Source: Bacteroidales bacterium
GTDB taxonomy: Bacteria > Bacteroidota > Bacteroidia > Bacteroidales > JAQXIO01
NCBI GenBank assembly: GCA_029007825.1
Contig: JAQXIO010000034.1
Location: 1 to 64,000, forward strand
Direction of reading: 5' to 3'
DNA: 64,000 nucleotides
Positions within the stretch are counted from its first letter, which is position 1. Each line of letters begins with the position of its first letter. Both the position numbers and the translations under genes were made by a program. The notes beneath the pieces are model-generated. The model ran no database searches, was not told where the DNA came from, and saw nothing but the letters and a program-made list of their open reading frames with translations. This document shows, one piece after another, positions 9,310 through 18,001 of the stretch.

Positions 9310-11079
9310 ATGAAAAAAGGAATAATATCGTTTGTGGTTTCTGTATTTCTGCTTTCGGGATGTACCGATTCATTCTTAGATACAGAAAATCATAATTCGT
9401 TGGATGAAGGATCTTTCTTTCAGACGGAGAATGATCTGATAATTGCGGTAAATGCTGCATACTCTCCCTTGGCGCATCCGGGAATGTATGGTCAGAAATA
9501 TATGTTGCAGTTTACAACTTTAGATGACCGTTCTTGGTTTGAAAATCCTGAAGGGCAAGATAAATTAATTGTAAGTTTGAATGATTTCTCCAGTACTTTT
9601 GACGATCTTTACCGGGGGGTTTTTCGATGTTCGGATATTTTGAAAAACATCAATCGTTTGGATGGAGTTGTTTCTGAAGATAAGCTTAACTATTATGAAG
9701 CACAGTTAAGGGCTTTGCGTGCAATGTATTATTTTAATTTGGTTACTTTGTTCCATGCTCCTTACTTCTATAATGAAACAAATGTACCGACCGATCCGAT
9801 GGCTTATTATGGCAATAGTGATCCGAAACAATTTTGGGATCAGATCGATATCGATTTGGAATTTGCAACGAAAGAAGGTTATCTGAAGAAGTCTTATTCA
9901 GGTTCGGATGTTGGCCGTATAACTCAGGGTGCAGCCTATGCTTTGTGGGGAAAATCACGTTTGTGGAGACACTATTATTATTATTTGGAAAATAAATTGG
10001 GAGGAACAGCAGAGGCTGCAGATAATTTAACCAAAGCAAAGGCTCATTTTTCTGAGATCATAAATGGTGCGTATGGATATCAGTTGCAGGGTGCTCCCGA
10101 TAGCGATAGCCCCGCAGAAACTAAACAGGACTATTTGAATGCTTTGCTTTCTAACAGTTCTTTTATTGCCGTAACAGGTTTCGGTGGAAAAACATACAAA
10201 GCTGAAAATAACTCTGAATCGGTTTGGGAAGTTCAATACAACGGAAACAACCGTTCTGCGCAGGGTTGGTTACCCGGATGGCAGTGGGGAGGTGCTCAGA
10301 ACTTCCTTTATTCTGGTTTGCTCGGATATAAGAATACTGAAATGGATCCTGAAGGTTTTTATATTTATGATGAAACAGAAGATGGTTCTGCTGCAAAAGC
10401 TGCAGGATTTGACCGTGACCCGCGTGCCTATGCTTCTTTTTACATAGATGTTGCTCCAGGGCACGATTCGGACCCTATGGACTGGCGTGATAACGGATAT
10501 AATATCAATTTCAACAGCTCGGCTTATTCTAAGAAGGTGGTAGCCTCTTTTGGCCTTTATCAGGGAGATATGCCTTTCGGTACAGGTGCTTTGATGAAAA
10601 AGAAATATGCATATCCGCAGTTTACAAATGATGATGACGGTACGATGGCTCCGAACTGTGACCCATACAATATTCGTGTCATTCGTTTTGCAGATGTGTT
10701 GCTTATGTATGCTGAAGCTTGTTATCTTTCAGGTTCGGATGAAGCAGCAGGCTTAGCAGCATTGAACCGTGTGCGTGCGAGAGCGGGTATGCCAGGTGTT
10801 GATGCATTAAGCGAAGCTGTTATCATTAAAGAACGTGATATGGAATTGATGGGTGAAGCATTCAGGTTCTTGGATATCGTTCGTTGGAGCCGTGACAGCA
10901 GATGGTTTAATGCGATTAATTTCAGCACGAAAACAAAATTAGGTTATGATTTCCTCACGAACTTTACGAAATATACGACAAGTGATCCTAACATTCCGTA
11001 TCGTTGGATGTACATGCCTATACCTCAGACTGAAATTAATAAACAAGGCGGAAACTTGAAACAAAATCCGGGTTGGTAA
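9310..11079 (+). CDS. SusD/RagB-family nutrient-binding lipoprotein
   Basis: Cell-surface lipoprotein of 589 residues that forms the lid of the SusC transporter. The signal peptide ends in the lipobox LLSGC, with Cys18 the likely lipidated residue. The N-terminal segment (FLDTENHNSLDEGSFFQTENDL) and the TPR-rich region (LRALRAMYYFNLV) are typical of the family. So is the C-terminal part, with IRFADVLLMYAEA, ALNRVRARAG and MELMGEAFRFLDIVRW. The last residues (PIPQTEINKQ...NPGW) match the usual SusD ending. It lies 20 bases after the SusC gene and so belongs to the same operon. Confidence 0.95.
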   Translation: MKKGIISFVVSVFLLSGCTDSFLDTENHNSLDEGSFFQTENDLIIAVNAAYSPLAHPGMYGQKYMLQFTTLDDRSWFENPEGQDKLIVSLNDFSSTFDDLYRGVFRCSDILKNINRLDGVVSEDKLNYYEAQLRALRAMYYFNLVTLFHAPYFYNETNVPTDPMAYYGNSDPKQFWDQIDIDLEFATKEGYLKKSYSGSDVGRITQGAAYALWGKSRLWRHYYYYLENKLGGTAEAADNLTKAKAHFSEIINGAYGYQLQGAPDSDSPAETKQDYLNALLSNSSFIAVTGFGGKTYKAENNSESVWEVQYNGNNRSAQGWLPGWQWGGAQNFLYSGLLGYKNTEMDPEGFYIYDETEDGSAAKAAGFDRDPRAYASFYIDVAPGHDSDPMDWRDNGYNINFNSSAYSKKVVASFGLYQGDMPFGTGALMKKKYAYPQFTNDDDGTMAPNCDPYNIRVIRFADVLLMYAEACYLSGSDEAAGLAALNRVRARAGMPGVDALSEAVIIKERDMELMGEAFRFLDIVRWSRDSRWFNAINFSTKTKLGYDFLTNFTKYTTSDPNIPYRWMYMPIPQTEINKQGGNLKQNPGW

Positions 11080-11100
11080 TATTAAAAAGTATTAGATAAT

Positions 11101-12369
11101 ATGAAAGTTATAAGATTAATAACATTATTCTTTTTCACTGCGCTTTTGGTGAGCAGTTGTACGAAAGAGAACATGATAGAGCCGAATGCCTCTTTCCAGA
11201 CATCGTTTGGTAAAGAAGGTAAGGAAGAGGCAAGCGCGGGAGTTCCGTTCTATGTATATGTGAATCATAAAGATGCCGAGTTCTTTACTCTTTATAATGG
11301 AACAGCAGGGCATGTATACGGGGAAGCTGGTGCAACAGGTGAAAATTTTGGAAATTCAGATTCTTTATCTGTGACTTATTCTGAACCGGGAGTTTATAAT
11401 TTGACGGTTGTAGCTTCTAGTACGGGAAACTGGGCGGAAGATTTTAAACGTGATGTACGTACGGTCGAGGTTACGGTAATTGACCAGCGGACTACTTTTA
11501 CTTCATTTTATTTTAGTGGTGTAAAAGGAGATGAAATTCAGGGTGTTGTGTCGGATGACGAAGTAATAGGAGAGGTCGTTGCGATTCCTGGACGTAGTTA
11601 TAATCTGAAACCTGTATTTTCTACGACTGCTGCCGGTGCAAAGGTTTATCTTGGATCGGTATCTGATGCAAATTTGCAGGTTTCCGGTCAATCAGTTGTT
11701 GATTTTTCAACCGCTGATGTTACACCAAAGCAGTATATTATAGTATCTCCGAACGGAGAGTCGCGGACTGTATCGGTGAAACTGGAAAAAGTAACAGCTT
11801 CAAGTGATGCGACATTGAATTATGTTCAGACTCTTAATGCTAAAAATGCGGTTTTAGATGTAGCTGTTCCGGTAGGAGACAAAGTACTCTTTGTTCGTAA
11901 TAATTCTACGTCGGCTTCTTATAAGTTAGCTATTTCTTCGGCTTATGGAAGTACTATAAAATTAGGAATGAAGAATGGTTCGTGGTCTGATTTTAAATCT
12001 ACATCCAGATATAATTTGGCAGATATTACAGGAATAAAGGTAATTGCTCAGAATAAGACAGAAAAGGTTTATGAATTTATTCCTGTTGGGGCTTTAGTCT
12101 CTAAATTTGTACTGGCCGGAGATTTGAATCCGGCACCGGAAGCAACTATTGATCATAGTGCAAAGACCATTACGTTTAATTTGACAGGAGACTACAATGC
12201 GAATGCAATGATCGCTAAATGGGAAGGAGCTGCAACAGAGGTTAAAGTTGCAGGTACTGTACAGGATAATGGTGTTACTGTTAATAATTTCAGTGCACCT
12301 GTAACCTACTCATTTGTATATGATGGTATCTCTACCGATTATGTGGTAACAGTAAATATTACTAAATAA
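11101..12369 (+). CDS. putative surface glycan-binding lipoprotein (third gene of the SusCD operon)
   Basis: Lipoprotein of 422 residues with lipobox VSSC (Cys20). After the tether comes a PKD-like segment (about 30-125: SAGVPFYVYVNHKD, GVYNLTVVASSTG, VEVTVID). Repeated beta-rich modules follow, including a DUF5018-like region from about 180 to the C-terminus. The position directly after SusD, the lipid anchor and the tandem Ig-like architecture fit the SusE/SusF-like or SGBP class that captures glycans at the cell surface. Sequence alone does not reveal a ligand. The gene ends just before a strong intrinsic terminator that closes the operon. Confidence 0.7.
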   Translation: MKVIRLITLFFFTALLVSSCTKENMIEPNASFQTSFGKEGKEEASAGVPFYVYVNHKDAEFFTLYNGTAGHVYGEAGATGENFGNSDSLSVTYSEPGVYNLTVVASSTGNWAEDFKRDVRTVEVTVIDQRTTFTSFYFSGVKGDEIQGVVSDDEVIGEVVAIPGRSYNLKPVFSTTAAGAKVYLGSVSDANLQVSGQSVVDFSTADVTPKQYIIVSPNGESRTVSVKLEKVTASSDATLNYVQTLNAKNAVLDVAVPVGDKVLFVRNNSTSASYKLAISSAYGSTIKLGMKNGSWSDFKSTSRYNLADITGIKVIAQNKTEKVYEFIPVGALVSKFVLAGDLNPAPEATIDHSAKTITFNLTGDYNANAMIAKWEGAATEVKVAGTVQDNGVTVNNFSAPVTYSFVYDGISTDYVVTVNITK

Positions 12370-12377
12370 ATTTTATG

Positions 12378-12423
12378 TTGCAGAACATCCGGTTATCCGG
12401 ATGTTCTGCAATCTTTTTTTTTA
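12378..12423 (+). terminator. intrinsic terminator of the SusCD operon
   Basis: A perfect 15-bp stem (12378-12392 with 12397-12411) around a TTAT loop, followed by a run of T after one C. Very strong Rho-independent terminator. Confidence 0.9.
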
Positions 12424-12429
12424 CTTTTG
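12422..12429 (+). promoter_or_regulatory. -7 box for the 12454 gene
   Basis: TACTTTTG is an exact TAnnTTTG box immediately after the SusCD terminator. Start of transcription near 12436 would give an 18-base leader. A good -33 element is not visible, because the preceding terminator stem occupies that position. Confidence 0.4.
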
Positions 12430-12453
12430 TTTCAATAACTAAACTTTAATCTT

Positions 12454-13518
12454 ATGAAAACTTTTAACTTATTTATTGCGTGTTCTGCTATTGCTTTAAA
12501 TGCAATGGCCGTTGAATATCCCGATGACTGGCAGAACGAAACGGGCTGTTATTATTTTTCAGATCCTTCTATTGCTCCTTCTTCTTTGGAAAAAAAGCAA
12601 GCGACAGCAGAATACCTCGGTGCTGAGTTTGATATGGAATATGATTTCATTGAACCGTGGGAAACTATGACACAACCCGCTAAGCGTATTTCTAATTATG
12701 TTGGTGAAACTCCCAAAGCTAATGACGGTGTAGGAGAATGGAAAGCTGGTTTTGACGATATGAATCTTTATGTTTTTGTACAGTACGAAGATGATCAGGA
12801 CATATTGGGTACAGAACTAGTTGAAGTTGCTGTTGCTCCGTATGATAAGTTGGAGAGCGACAGAACGTTCGGGCTGGAAGGTCTGAAATACGTTCGCTGG
12901 GCAGAACTGGGGGCTTTTAAAGTTAACATCTTGGAAAATGGACCTACGACTGTATTGAATTGCCAAAATGATGCTACAGCATGTACTGCAGCTGATGATG
13001 CATATGGAATGTTGGTACCGGATGTTAGGGTTTATTCATTTACGGATAAAGTAAATGCTCCTAAAATGTTGCAATGGATCATTGCTATTCCGCTTGAGTA
13101 TTTATCTAATCAGATTACAGGAGATATTTTCGATTATACTGCATGGAAAGCTGCATGTGACGGAAAAGGTATGTCTTTTGATTTGAAATTTAAAGATACC
13201 GATACTGGTGGTGTTGAACACGACTACTGGTGGAATACAAATAGTAATGATGGCTATTATAGTGCTAGTTACGCTGGTTATCTGGCTCCCTCGAATATGG
13301 ATGGTGCAATTGATGGAGCAGATGTTGATACGCCATCTAATATCAAAATAACATCTTCTCAGATTGAACTCACAGAAGCTGGTAATGTTCAGATCTTGAG
13401 TGCTGCAGGTATGCTAATAAAGAGTGTAAATGATGTTACAGTTGTTCCTACGACGGATTTACCTGCCGGTACATATATTGTAGTGTCAGGAAGTGAAGCT
13501 GTTACATTTGTAAAGTAA
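12454..13518 (+). CDS. secreted CBM9-like protein with T9SS-type C-terminal domain
   Basis: Secreted protein of 354 residues with a signal peptide ending around ALNAMA (residue 19). The central part (about 75-275) looks like the beta-sandwich CBM9/DOMON-like group: WKAGFDDMNLYVFVQYEDD, then VEVAVAPYD, then a WIIAIPLEYL strand and a DYWWNT motif. The last 60 residues (VQILSAAGMLIKSV ... TDLPAGTYIVV ... FVK) resemble a type A T9SS sorting domain, which directs proteins through the outer membrane and is then removed. Its closest relative in the window is the next gene. No enzyme motif was recognised. It is probably a single-gene unit, with its own -7 box and terminator. Confidence 0.7.
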   Translation: MKTFNLFIACSAIALNAMAVEYPDDWQNETGCYYFSDPSIAPSSLEKKQATAEYLGAEFDMEYDFIEPWETMTQPAKRISNYVGETPKANDGVGEWKAGFDDMNLYVFVQYEDDQDILGTELVEVAVAPYDKLESDRTFGLEGLKYVRWAELGAFKVNILENGPTTVLNCQNDATACTAADDAYGMLVPDVRVYSFTDKVNAPKMLQWIIAIPLEYLSNQITGDIFDYTAWKAACDGKGMSFDLKFKDTDTGGVEHDYWWNTNSNDGYYSASYAGYLAPSNMDGAIDGADVDTPSNIKITSSQIELTEAGNVQILSAAGMLIKSVNDVTVVPTTDLPAGTYIVVSGSEAVTFVK

Positions 13519-13550
13519 AAAGATTATACTATCTATAAAAATTGAAAGGA

Positions 13551-13578
13551 AAAGAGAGAGCTGCTGCTCTCTCTTTTT
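13551..13578 (+). terminator. intrinsic terminator after the 12454 gene
   Basis: An 11-bp stem (AAAGAGAGAGC 13551-13561 with 13566-13576) around a TGCT loop, ending in a T-run. Confidence 0.85.
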
Positions 13579-13646
13579 GTGTTGAAGAACATATAAAAAA
13601 ATGCTTCTTTTTCTTGATAAAATATTTTCTAATCGAAGAAATTACC

Positions 13647-13654
13647 TAAATTTG
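13647..13654 (+). promoter_or_regulatory. -7 box for the 13702 gene
   Basis: TAAATTTG is an exact TAnnTTTG box. Transcription would start near 13661, about 40 bases before the ATG. The -33 region is a T-rich stretch around 13625-13629. Confidence 0.45.
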
Positions 13655-13701
13655 TCGTGATTCAGTTAATCACAATTTTTTAATAATTAAAAATTCAAGC
13701 T

Positions 13702-14847
13702 ATGAAGAAATTTAACTTATTTTTATTAGCTGTATGTTGTGGAATGAGTGCCATGGCTGCAGATTTTGAATGGGGTACTGCTCCTAATTGGGGGGCTGGA
13801 TGGCAAGCTCCGTCTGAATGTTCAGGTACTAATTATGCTTATGGTTGGTGGTATGGAAATGCTGCGGTACCCGATCCGATGCCAACACATAAAAATGTTA
13901 CGATAAAAAAAGCTCAGGAAAATTTCGACCCTGCTGAAGATTTCGATACACAATGGGCCTTATTGGGAACGGCGAATGCTATCACCAATGTAGTTACAAA
14001 TACGAATAATGTTAGTACTGATGGTGTGACAATCTCATGGAACGGTTGTTATGATGATGAAAATATATATATATATATATTGGCAGAAAAGGATCGTACA
14101 GCTGAAAATGACGGTATAGAGATTTGTGTAGCTCCTTATTTTGCTCTTGCAAATACTCCTGGTGCTACGGATGCATACGTTAGATACGCACAGTTCGGAG
14201 CTTGGAAAGTAGGTTTCACTACAGTTGGAGGAACAACAGGTGATGTTTGTACGGGTAATATAGCAACACAAGGAACTGGAGGAACTCAGGACTTAGTAGT
14301 TTTACCCAGTGCAACATGTGCAGTAGAAGGGGATGTGGCAAAATGGATAGTTACGATTCCTCATTTGGCTGTAAGTGGCGATTGTTATGCTGGTTACTGC
14401 AATGGAGAAGGTTTATTGGATGATAATTCAGCTTGGAAAGCTTTGAGTGATAATCAGGGTTTGAACTTTGAAGTAAAATATACAGATAAAGATCCGTCTA
14501 AAAATACGACCGGTGGTGATGGTGCTACGGTAGAAGCAAAAGCTGAATATTGGTGGAACTCAACTGATAACAATGCTTATCAAAGTACAGCTTTCTGTGG
14601 TTTCTTAGCTCCAAGTGATGATGTTATTATTATTGATGGAATAAATGATGGAGAAATTGCAGTTTCTAATATGACAATTGCTGCTAACCAGATCACATTG
14701 GCAGAACCTGCAGATGTTAAAATAATGAATGCCGCAGGTATGTTGATCAAGAGTATCAACGATGCAACTGTAGTATCTACAATAGATCTTCCTGCTGGAA
14801 CTTACATTGTAGTTGCTGGAAACGAATCCGCTACTTTTGTGAAATAA
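13702..14847 (+). CDS. secreted paralogue of the 12454 protein with T9SS-type tail and internal (AT)9 tract
   Basis: Secreted protein of 381 residues with a signal peptide ending near MSAMAA (residue 20). It is a paralogue of the preceding gene: DDENIYIYILAEKD aligns with the DDMNLYVFVQYEDD strand, both share an EVKYTDKD/DLKFKDTD region followed by a (D/E)YWWN motif, and both end in almost the same tail (AAGMLIKS, DLPAGTYIVV, ATFVK). The tail is a T9SS sorting-like domain. Codons for the IYIYI run are a pure (AT)9 tract at 14063-14080; loss or gain of one AT unit would shift the frame about one third of the way into the protein. The binding target is unknown. Confidence 0.7.
   Translation: MKKFNLFLLAVCCGMSAMAADFEWGTAPNWGAGWQAPSECSGTNYAYGWWYGNAAVPDPMPTHKNVTIKKAQENFDPAEDFDTQWALLGTANAITNVVTNTNNVSTDGVTISWNGCYDDENIYIYILAEKDRTAENDGIEICVAPYFALANTPGATDAYVRYAQFGAWKVGFTTVGGTTGDVCTGNIATQGTGGTQDLVVLPSATCAVEGDVAKWIVTIPHLAVSGDCYAGYCNGEGLLDDNSAWKALSDNQGLNFEVKYTDKDPSKNTTGGDGATVEAKAEYWWNSTDNNAYQSTAFCGFLAPSDDVIIIDGINDGEIAVSNMTIAANQITLAEPADVKIMNAAGMLIKSINDATVVSTIDLPAGTYIVVAGNESATFVK
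14063..14080 (+). repeat. (AT)9 dinucleotide tract inside a coding sequence
   Basis: Nine consecutive AT units encode Ile-Tyr repeats in the 13702 gene. This is a potential slipped-strand site. The paralogue at 12454 encodes the same strand without any repeat. Confidence 0.9.
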
Positions 14848-14890
14848 GTATAGTACGGTAAGTACAACTACTTAAGAATTTTTGAGATAA

Positions 14891-14925
14891 AAAAGAGTAG
14901 GCAATTTTTGCCTACTCTTTTCTTT
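14891..14925 (+). terminator. intrinsic terminator after the 13702 gene
   Basis: A 14-bp stem (14891-14904 with 14908-14921) with a GC-containing core (GTAGGC/GCCTAC), followed by T-rich sequence. Confidence 0.85.
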
Positions 14926-15399
14926 TGTCTAAGAAGAAAGTATATTTTCGATTTTATGATCTTCTTAATTTATGAATATTATTAGTTTGTGTGTGTGAAA
15001 TCCTACCAAATAATAAGATCTGCAGTTTCTGATTTTTTTCAGATTTAATATTGATTATTCATAATATGAAAATATACTTTTGTTCTTTGTAGGTTCTCAT
15101 TTTATTTTTTCTATCTAAGATAGGAGTATTACTTGTGCTCAGCTTGAATGATAGATTTATTGATCTTCATATTTATACCATTGCTAAATTCAGGGGCTGT
15201 ATTATATTGAAGGATGAAATATCTATATTTGTTTTTTTATTGATATCTCTGCTGTGAGAGATTTTGTTATAAAGAAGTAAATCTTTTTTATAGGGTATTT
15301 ATAGGAGAGGTGTTCATCGCTAATCCGAGTTTCCTGACTTTAGTTATGAACCGGTTTTATACTTGTTGTGATCATTATTTGTCTTAATTCTGAACAGGT

Positions 15400-15445
15400 A
15401 ATAAAAGAAGCCGCTGGAAAATTTTTTCCAGCGGCTTCTTTTATT
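15400..15445. terminator. bidirectional terminator of the minus-strand T9SS operon
   Basis: A perfect stem of more than 18 bp (arms AATAAAAGAAGCCGCTGG and its complement) with T-rich arms on both strands. It lies 30 bases after the stop of the 15475 gene and would also stop any plus-strand transcript. Confidence 0.85.
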
Positions 15446-15474
15446 AAAATGTGTATTTAATAATCTTTTTTAAT

Positions 15475-16770
15475 TTACTTCACACTTAGAGTTGTTGCAT
15501 AATATTCATTACCTACTTTGATTGTACAAAGATATGTACCAGCTTCGAGTCCGTTTAAAGCTAGGGTAAGCTCTTGATTATCGTTTTCCAGATAACCGTT
15601 GTAGAGCTGTTTTATTGTACTGCCATTTAGATTGTTAATACAAATATTTACATTTTGATTAGCGATAGTCTCTTTGTTTATACGAATTTTTATATATTCT
15701 GTAGCTGGATTTGGAAAAACGGATATATTAGTCGATGTAGCTGTGATATCATCAATAGCAGTATTAAAAGGTATGATGCTGAGTGCATTACTGGATATTG
15801 CATAAACTTTATCAGAACCTACTGCAATATCAATGATATCATTTCCTTTAAGTCCATTGTCAATTGTGTAGTTAAATACATCTATATTTCCGTTGATAGC
15901 GTCTCTTTTTACTTTGGAAATACCTGATGGTGTGCCGGCCCATGCATAGCCACCCGCAAAAGCAAGACTTTGCACTTTATTGTTTGCCAGCCCGTTTGCC
16001 ATAGTATATAATTGCCATGCGCTTTTATATTGATCATTTTGGTGCCAATAAAGTCCATCATTTCCTCCGATCCATTGTTCGCCATTAGAAGAATCAAATG
16101 CGATACAAAGTGCATCGAGGAGTGGACAAGGTCCCCATTTTCCGTAAGGAGAAGCCCCTGTGACTCCATCTACATCGATGTTAAATCTTTCTACGCAATA
16201 ATGTCCCGGATCACCTGTGGTTGTTATATAGGCGGTTCCGTTATTAATCGCTATTGACGTAATTGCATTCTGAGATAATCGTTCTTTTTGTGTATCGTCA
16301 CGATAATTAATATTTAATTCTTGTCCTTTCGAAAAAACAGATAATCCACTCGGAATTGCCATCCATTTTGTTTCAGCATTTAGTGCAACAGCTGATATTG
16401 ATTTATCTTGGAGTAATGCAGTTCCGTTTGAAAGTTCATCAGGTGAAACACCGTCACCGAAATTGTAGGATACAGCACCTTTGTTTGTAGCAAGTAGCAT
16501 TCCGTAAGGTTTGGCTCCTACGTACTGGGCAATATCAATAACAGGTAAATTAGCATAAGATACCCCGTTAATAGTCTCAGTATGCTGTTTCATTTCTGTT
16601 TCGCTCTGTCCGGAAAGGATGCTATAGAGATACTGGTTTGTTCCGATCCATACGGTGTTGTTAGGATCGATAGCAATTGACTTAAATTCCAGAGCTGTAT
16701 CGGCAATGGTAATACTACCGCTAAGAATTGTAGCGGAACATAATGCAAGAGTAAATTTTTTTATTTTCAT
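15475..16770 (-). CDS. secreted propeller-like protein with T9SS type A sorting domain
   Basis: Secreted protein of 431 residues with a signal peptide at about 1-23. The chain contains repeats in the style of two-component-regulator propellers: SIAIDPNNTVWIGTN, GLANNKVQSLAFAGGYAWAGTPSGISKV and GLKGNDIIDIAVGSDKVYAIS. This suggests a beta-propeller of about 300 residues. The C-terminal 85 residues are a clear type A sorting domain (ISVFPNPATEYIKI, LNGLEAGTYLC). Last gene of a three-gene minus-strand operon, five bases after the CBM9-like gene and before a strong terminator. No catalytic residues were recognised, so a binding or scaffold role is inferred. Confidence 0.75.
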   Translation of the reverse strand: MKIKKFTLALCSATILSGSITIADTALEFKSIAIDPNNTVWIGTNQYLYSILSGQSETEMKQHTETINGVSYANLPVIDIAQYVGAKPYGMLLATNKGAVSYNFGDGVSPDELSNGTALLQDKSISAVALNAETKWMAIPSGLSVFSKGQELNINYRDDTQKERLSQNAITSIAINNGTAYITTTGDPGHYCVERFNIDVDGVTGASPYGKWGPCPLLDALCIAFDSSNGEQWIGGNDGLYWHQNDQYKSAWQLYTMANGLANNKVQSLAFAGGYAWAGTPSGISKVKRDAINGNIDVFNYTIDNGLKGNDIIDIAVGSDKVYAISSNALSIIPFNTAIDDITATSTNISVFPNPATEYIKIRINKETIANQNVNICINNLNGSTIKQLYNGYLENDNQELTLALNGLEAGTYLCTIKVGNEYYATTLSVK

Positions 16771-16775
16771 GATGT

Positions 16776-17972
16776 CTATTTTATTGTAAATCTTATTAGT
16801 TTAGTTTCTTGATCAGTAGTGATTGAGATAAAATAAGAGCCAGCTTCGAGTCCGTTTATCGGAAGGGTAAGTTCTGATTGTTGTTCTATATTTCCGCTAT
16901 ATAATTGTTTTAATATCCGGCCATCAATACCTAATAATGAAATCTTGGCACCTGATATGCTATTATCATTAAAAAAGATTTTTACAAAATTACTCGTTGG
17001 ATTGGGATAAAGTAAGAACGCTTTTTTCTCGATATTTGTTTCTGTGATGGAAGTTGGGTTAAATTCGCCCTTAAATGTCAGTTTGCCGAATAAGTCTGCA
17101 GTTTGATAATTCGAATTATTTTTCCCAGCAGGCAAAAAAGATGAACCGATAAAATGATCTCTCGATAAATTATTAGGATCATCGTTATCACAATATGCCA
17201 ATGAGAATCCTGAAACTTTATCTTCATAAAGCTGTACCTCATAATCGTTGGCATCGTCCGTTTCATAGGCTATTCCCTGTTCAGCACTGTAAAGCTTCAT
17301 TGCCAGTTCATAGGTATAGGTATTTCCCTCCTTTCGTAATGAGAAATAAGGAAAATGGTTGTGATAATCTACTATTTCTCCCTTTTTAGCTATATCCATT
17401 GCGGACATGTAAGTTTGTATCTCTCCGTCGCCGTAAGGCGTAGCATTTATATGGTAAGAAAAAGCATTGGCAGCAATACTATTGCCTAGATCCAGCTCAT
17501 GTTCTCCCCCTGACGCATCTTCATCGATAAATATTTCTAATACATCATAAACCGAATAACTCCCGGTTCCGGCATATCCGCTTACAAATACATCGTCAGT
17601 TATGACAGCTAGCAAATAAAGCATATTTTCTTCTTCATTCCATGCTAACTTAAACTTCCCCGAAAAATCATCTTTACCGGATATCAGTTTACTGGAACCT
17701 TCTTTGGTTGCATCCGGATAATTCAGATCATTATTGTAAGGTAGCCATATCTGATCAATAGCGTACCAATTTGCATTATTCCAGAATTCTTCATCTCCTA
17801 TCCCGTCAAAAATAGGAACTTCTGATGTTTTATAAGCAATATAGTCATTACAGGCCTCTGGATTAACGGCAGTAAGATTAGATATATAAATACTGCTTAA
17901 TAATAAACACAAAGCTATCCGCACCGTAATGGTGGGATAGCTCAATGTCGATATAAAATAGTGGGTATTCAT
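16776..17972 (-). CDS. secreted CBM9-like protein with T9SS type A sorting domain
   Basis: Secreted protein of 398 residues with a hydrophobic signal segment at about 15-35. The main module (about 43-310) has the CBM9 start pattern PIFDGIGDEEFWNNANWYAID, then KLAWNEEENMLYLLAVITDDVF and LEIFIDEDASGGEHE. It is strikingly similar to the C-terminal half of the protein encoded immediately upstream in the operon: the WLPYNNDLNYP, NAFSYH, FSLRKEGN and YCDNDDP segments are shared. The sorting domain starts at LLYPNPTSNFVKI and ends in LIRFTIK. CBM9 modules bind the ends of sugar chains in known enzymes. Here no enzyme is attached, so it is likely a surface-attached or released binding protein. Confidence 0.8.
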   Translation of the reverse strand: MNTHYFISTLSYPTITVRIALCLLLSSIYISNLTAVNPEACNDYIAYKTSEVPIFDGIGDEEFWNNANWYAIDQIWLPYNNDLNYPDATKEGSSKLISGKDDFSGKFKLAWNEEENMLYLLAVITDDVFVSGYAGTGSYSVYDVLEIFIDEDASGGEHELDLGNSIAANAFSYHINATPYGDGEIQTYMSAMDIAKKGEIVDYHNHFPYFSLRKEGNTYTYELAMKLYSAEQGIAYETDDANDYEVQLYEDKVSGFSLAYCDNDDPNNLSRDHFIGSSFLPAGKNNSNYQTADLFGKLTFKGEFNPTSITETNIEKKAFLLYPNPTSNFVKIFFNDNSISGAKISLLGIDGRILKQLYSGNIEQQSELTLPINGLEAGSYFISITTDQETKLIRFTIK

Positions 17973-18001
17973 TTCTTTATAAACATAGTAAAAATACTAT
18001 T

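Larger units (their letters stand above)
14848..15474. other. gene-free region between convergent T9SS genes
   Basis: About 630 bases with terminators at both ends (14891-14925 and 15400-15445) and no supportable protein gene between them. It contains an exact plus-strand -7 box, TACTTTTG at 15075-15082, with ATTG 21 bases upstream, and a small palindrome (CTATCT-A-AGATAG) near 15110. A non-coding transcript running to the 15400 hairpin is possible but unproven. Confidence 0.5.
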
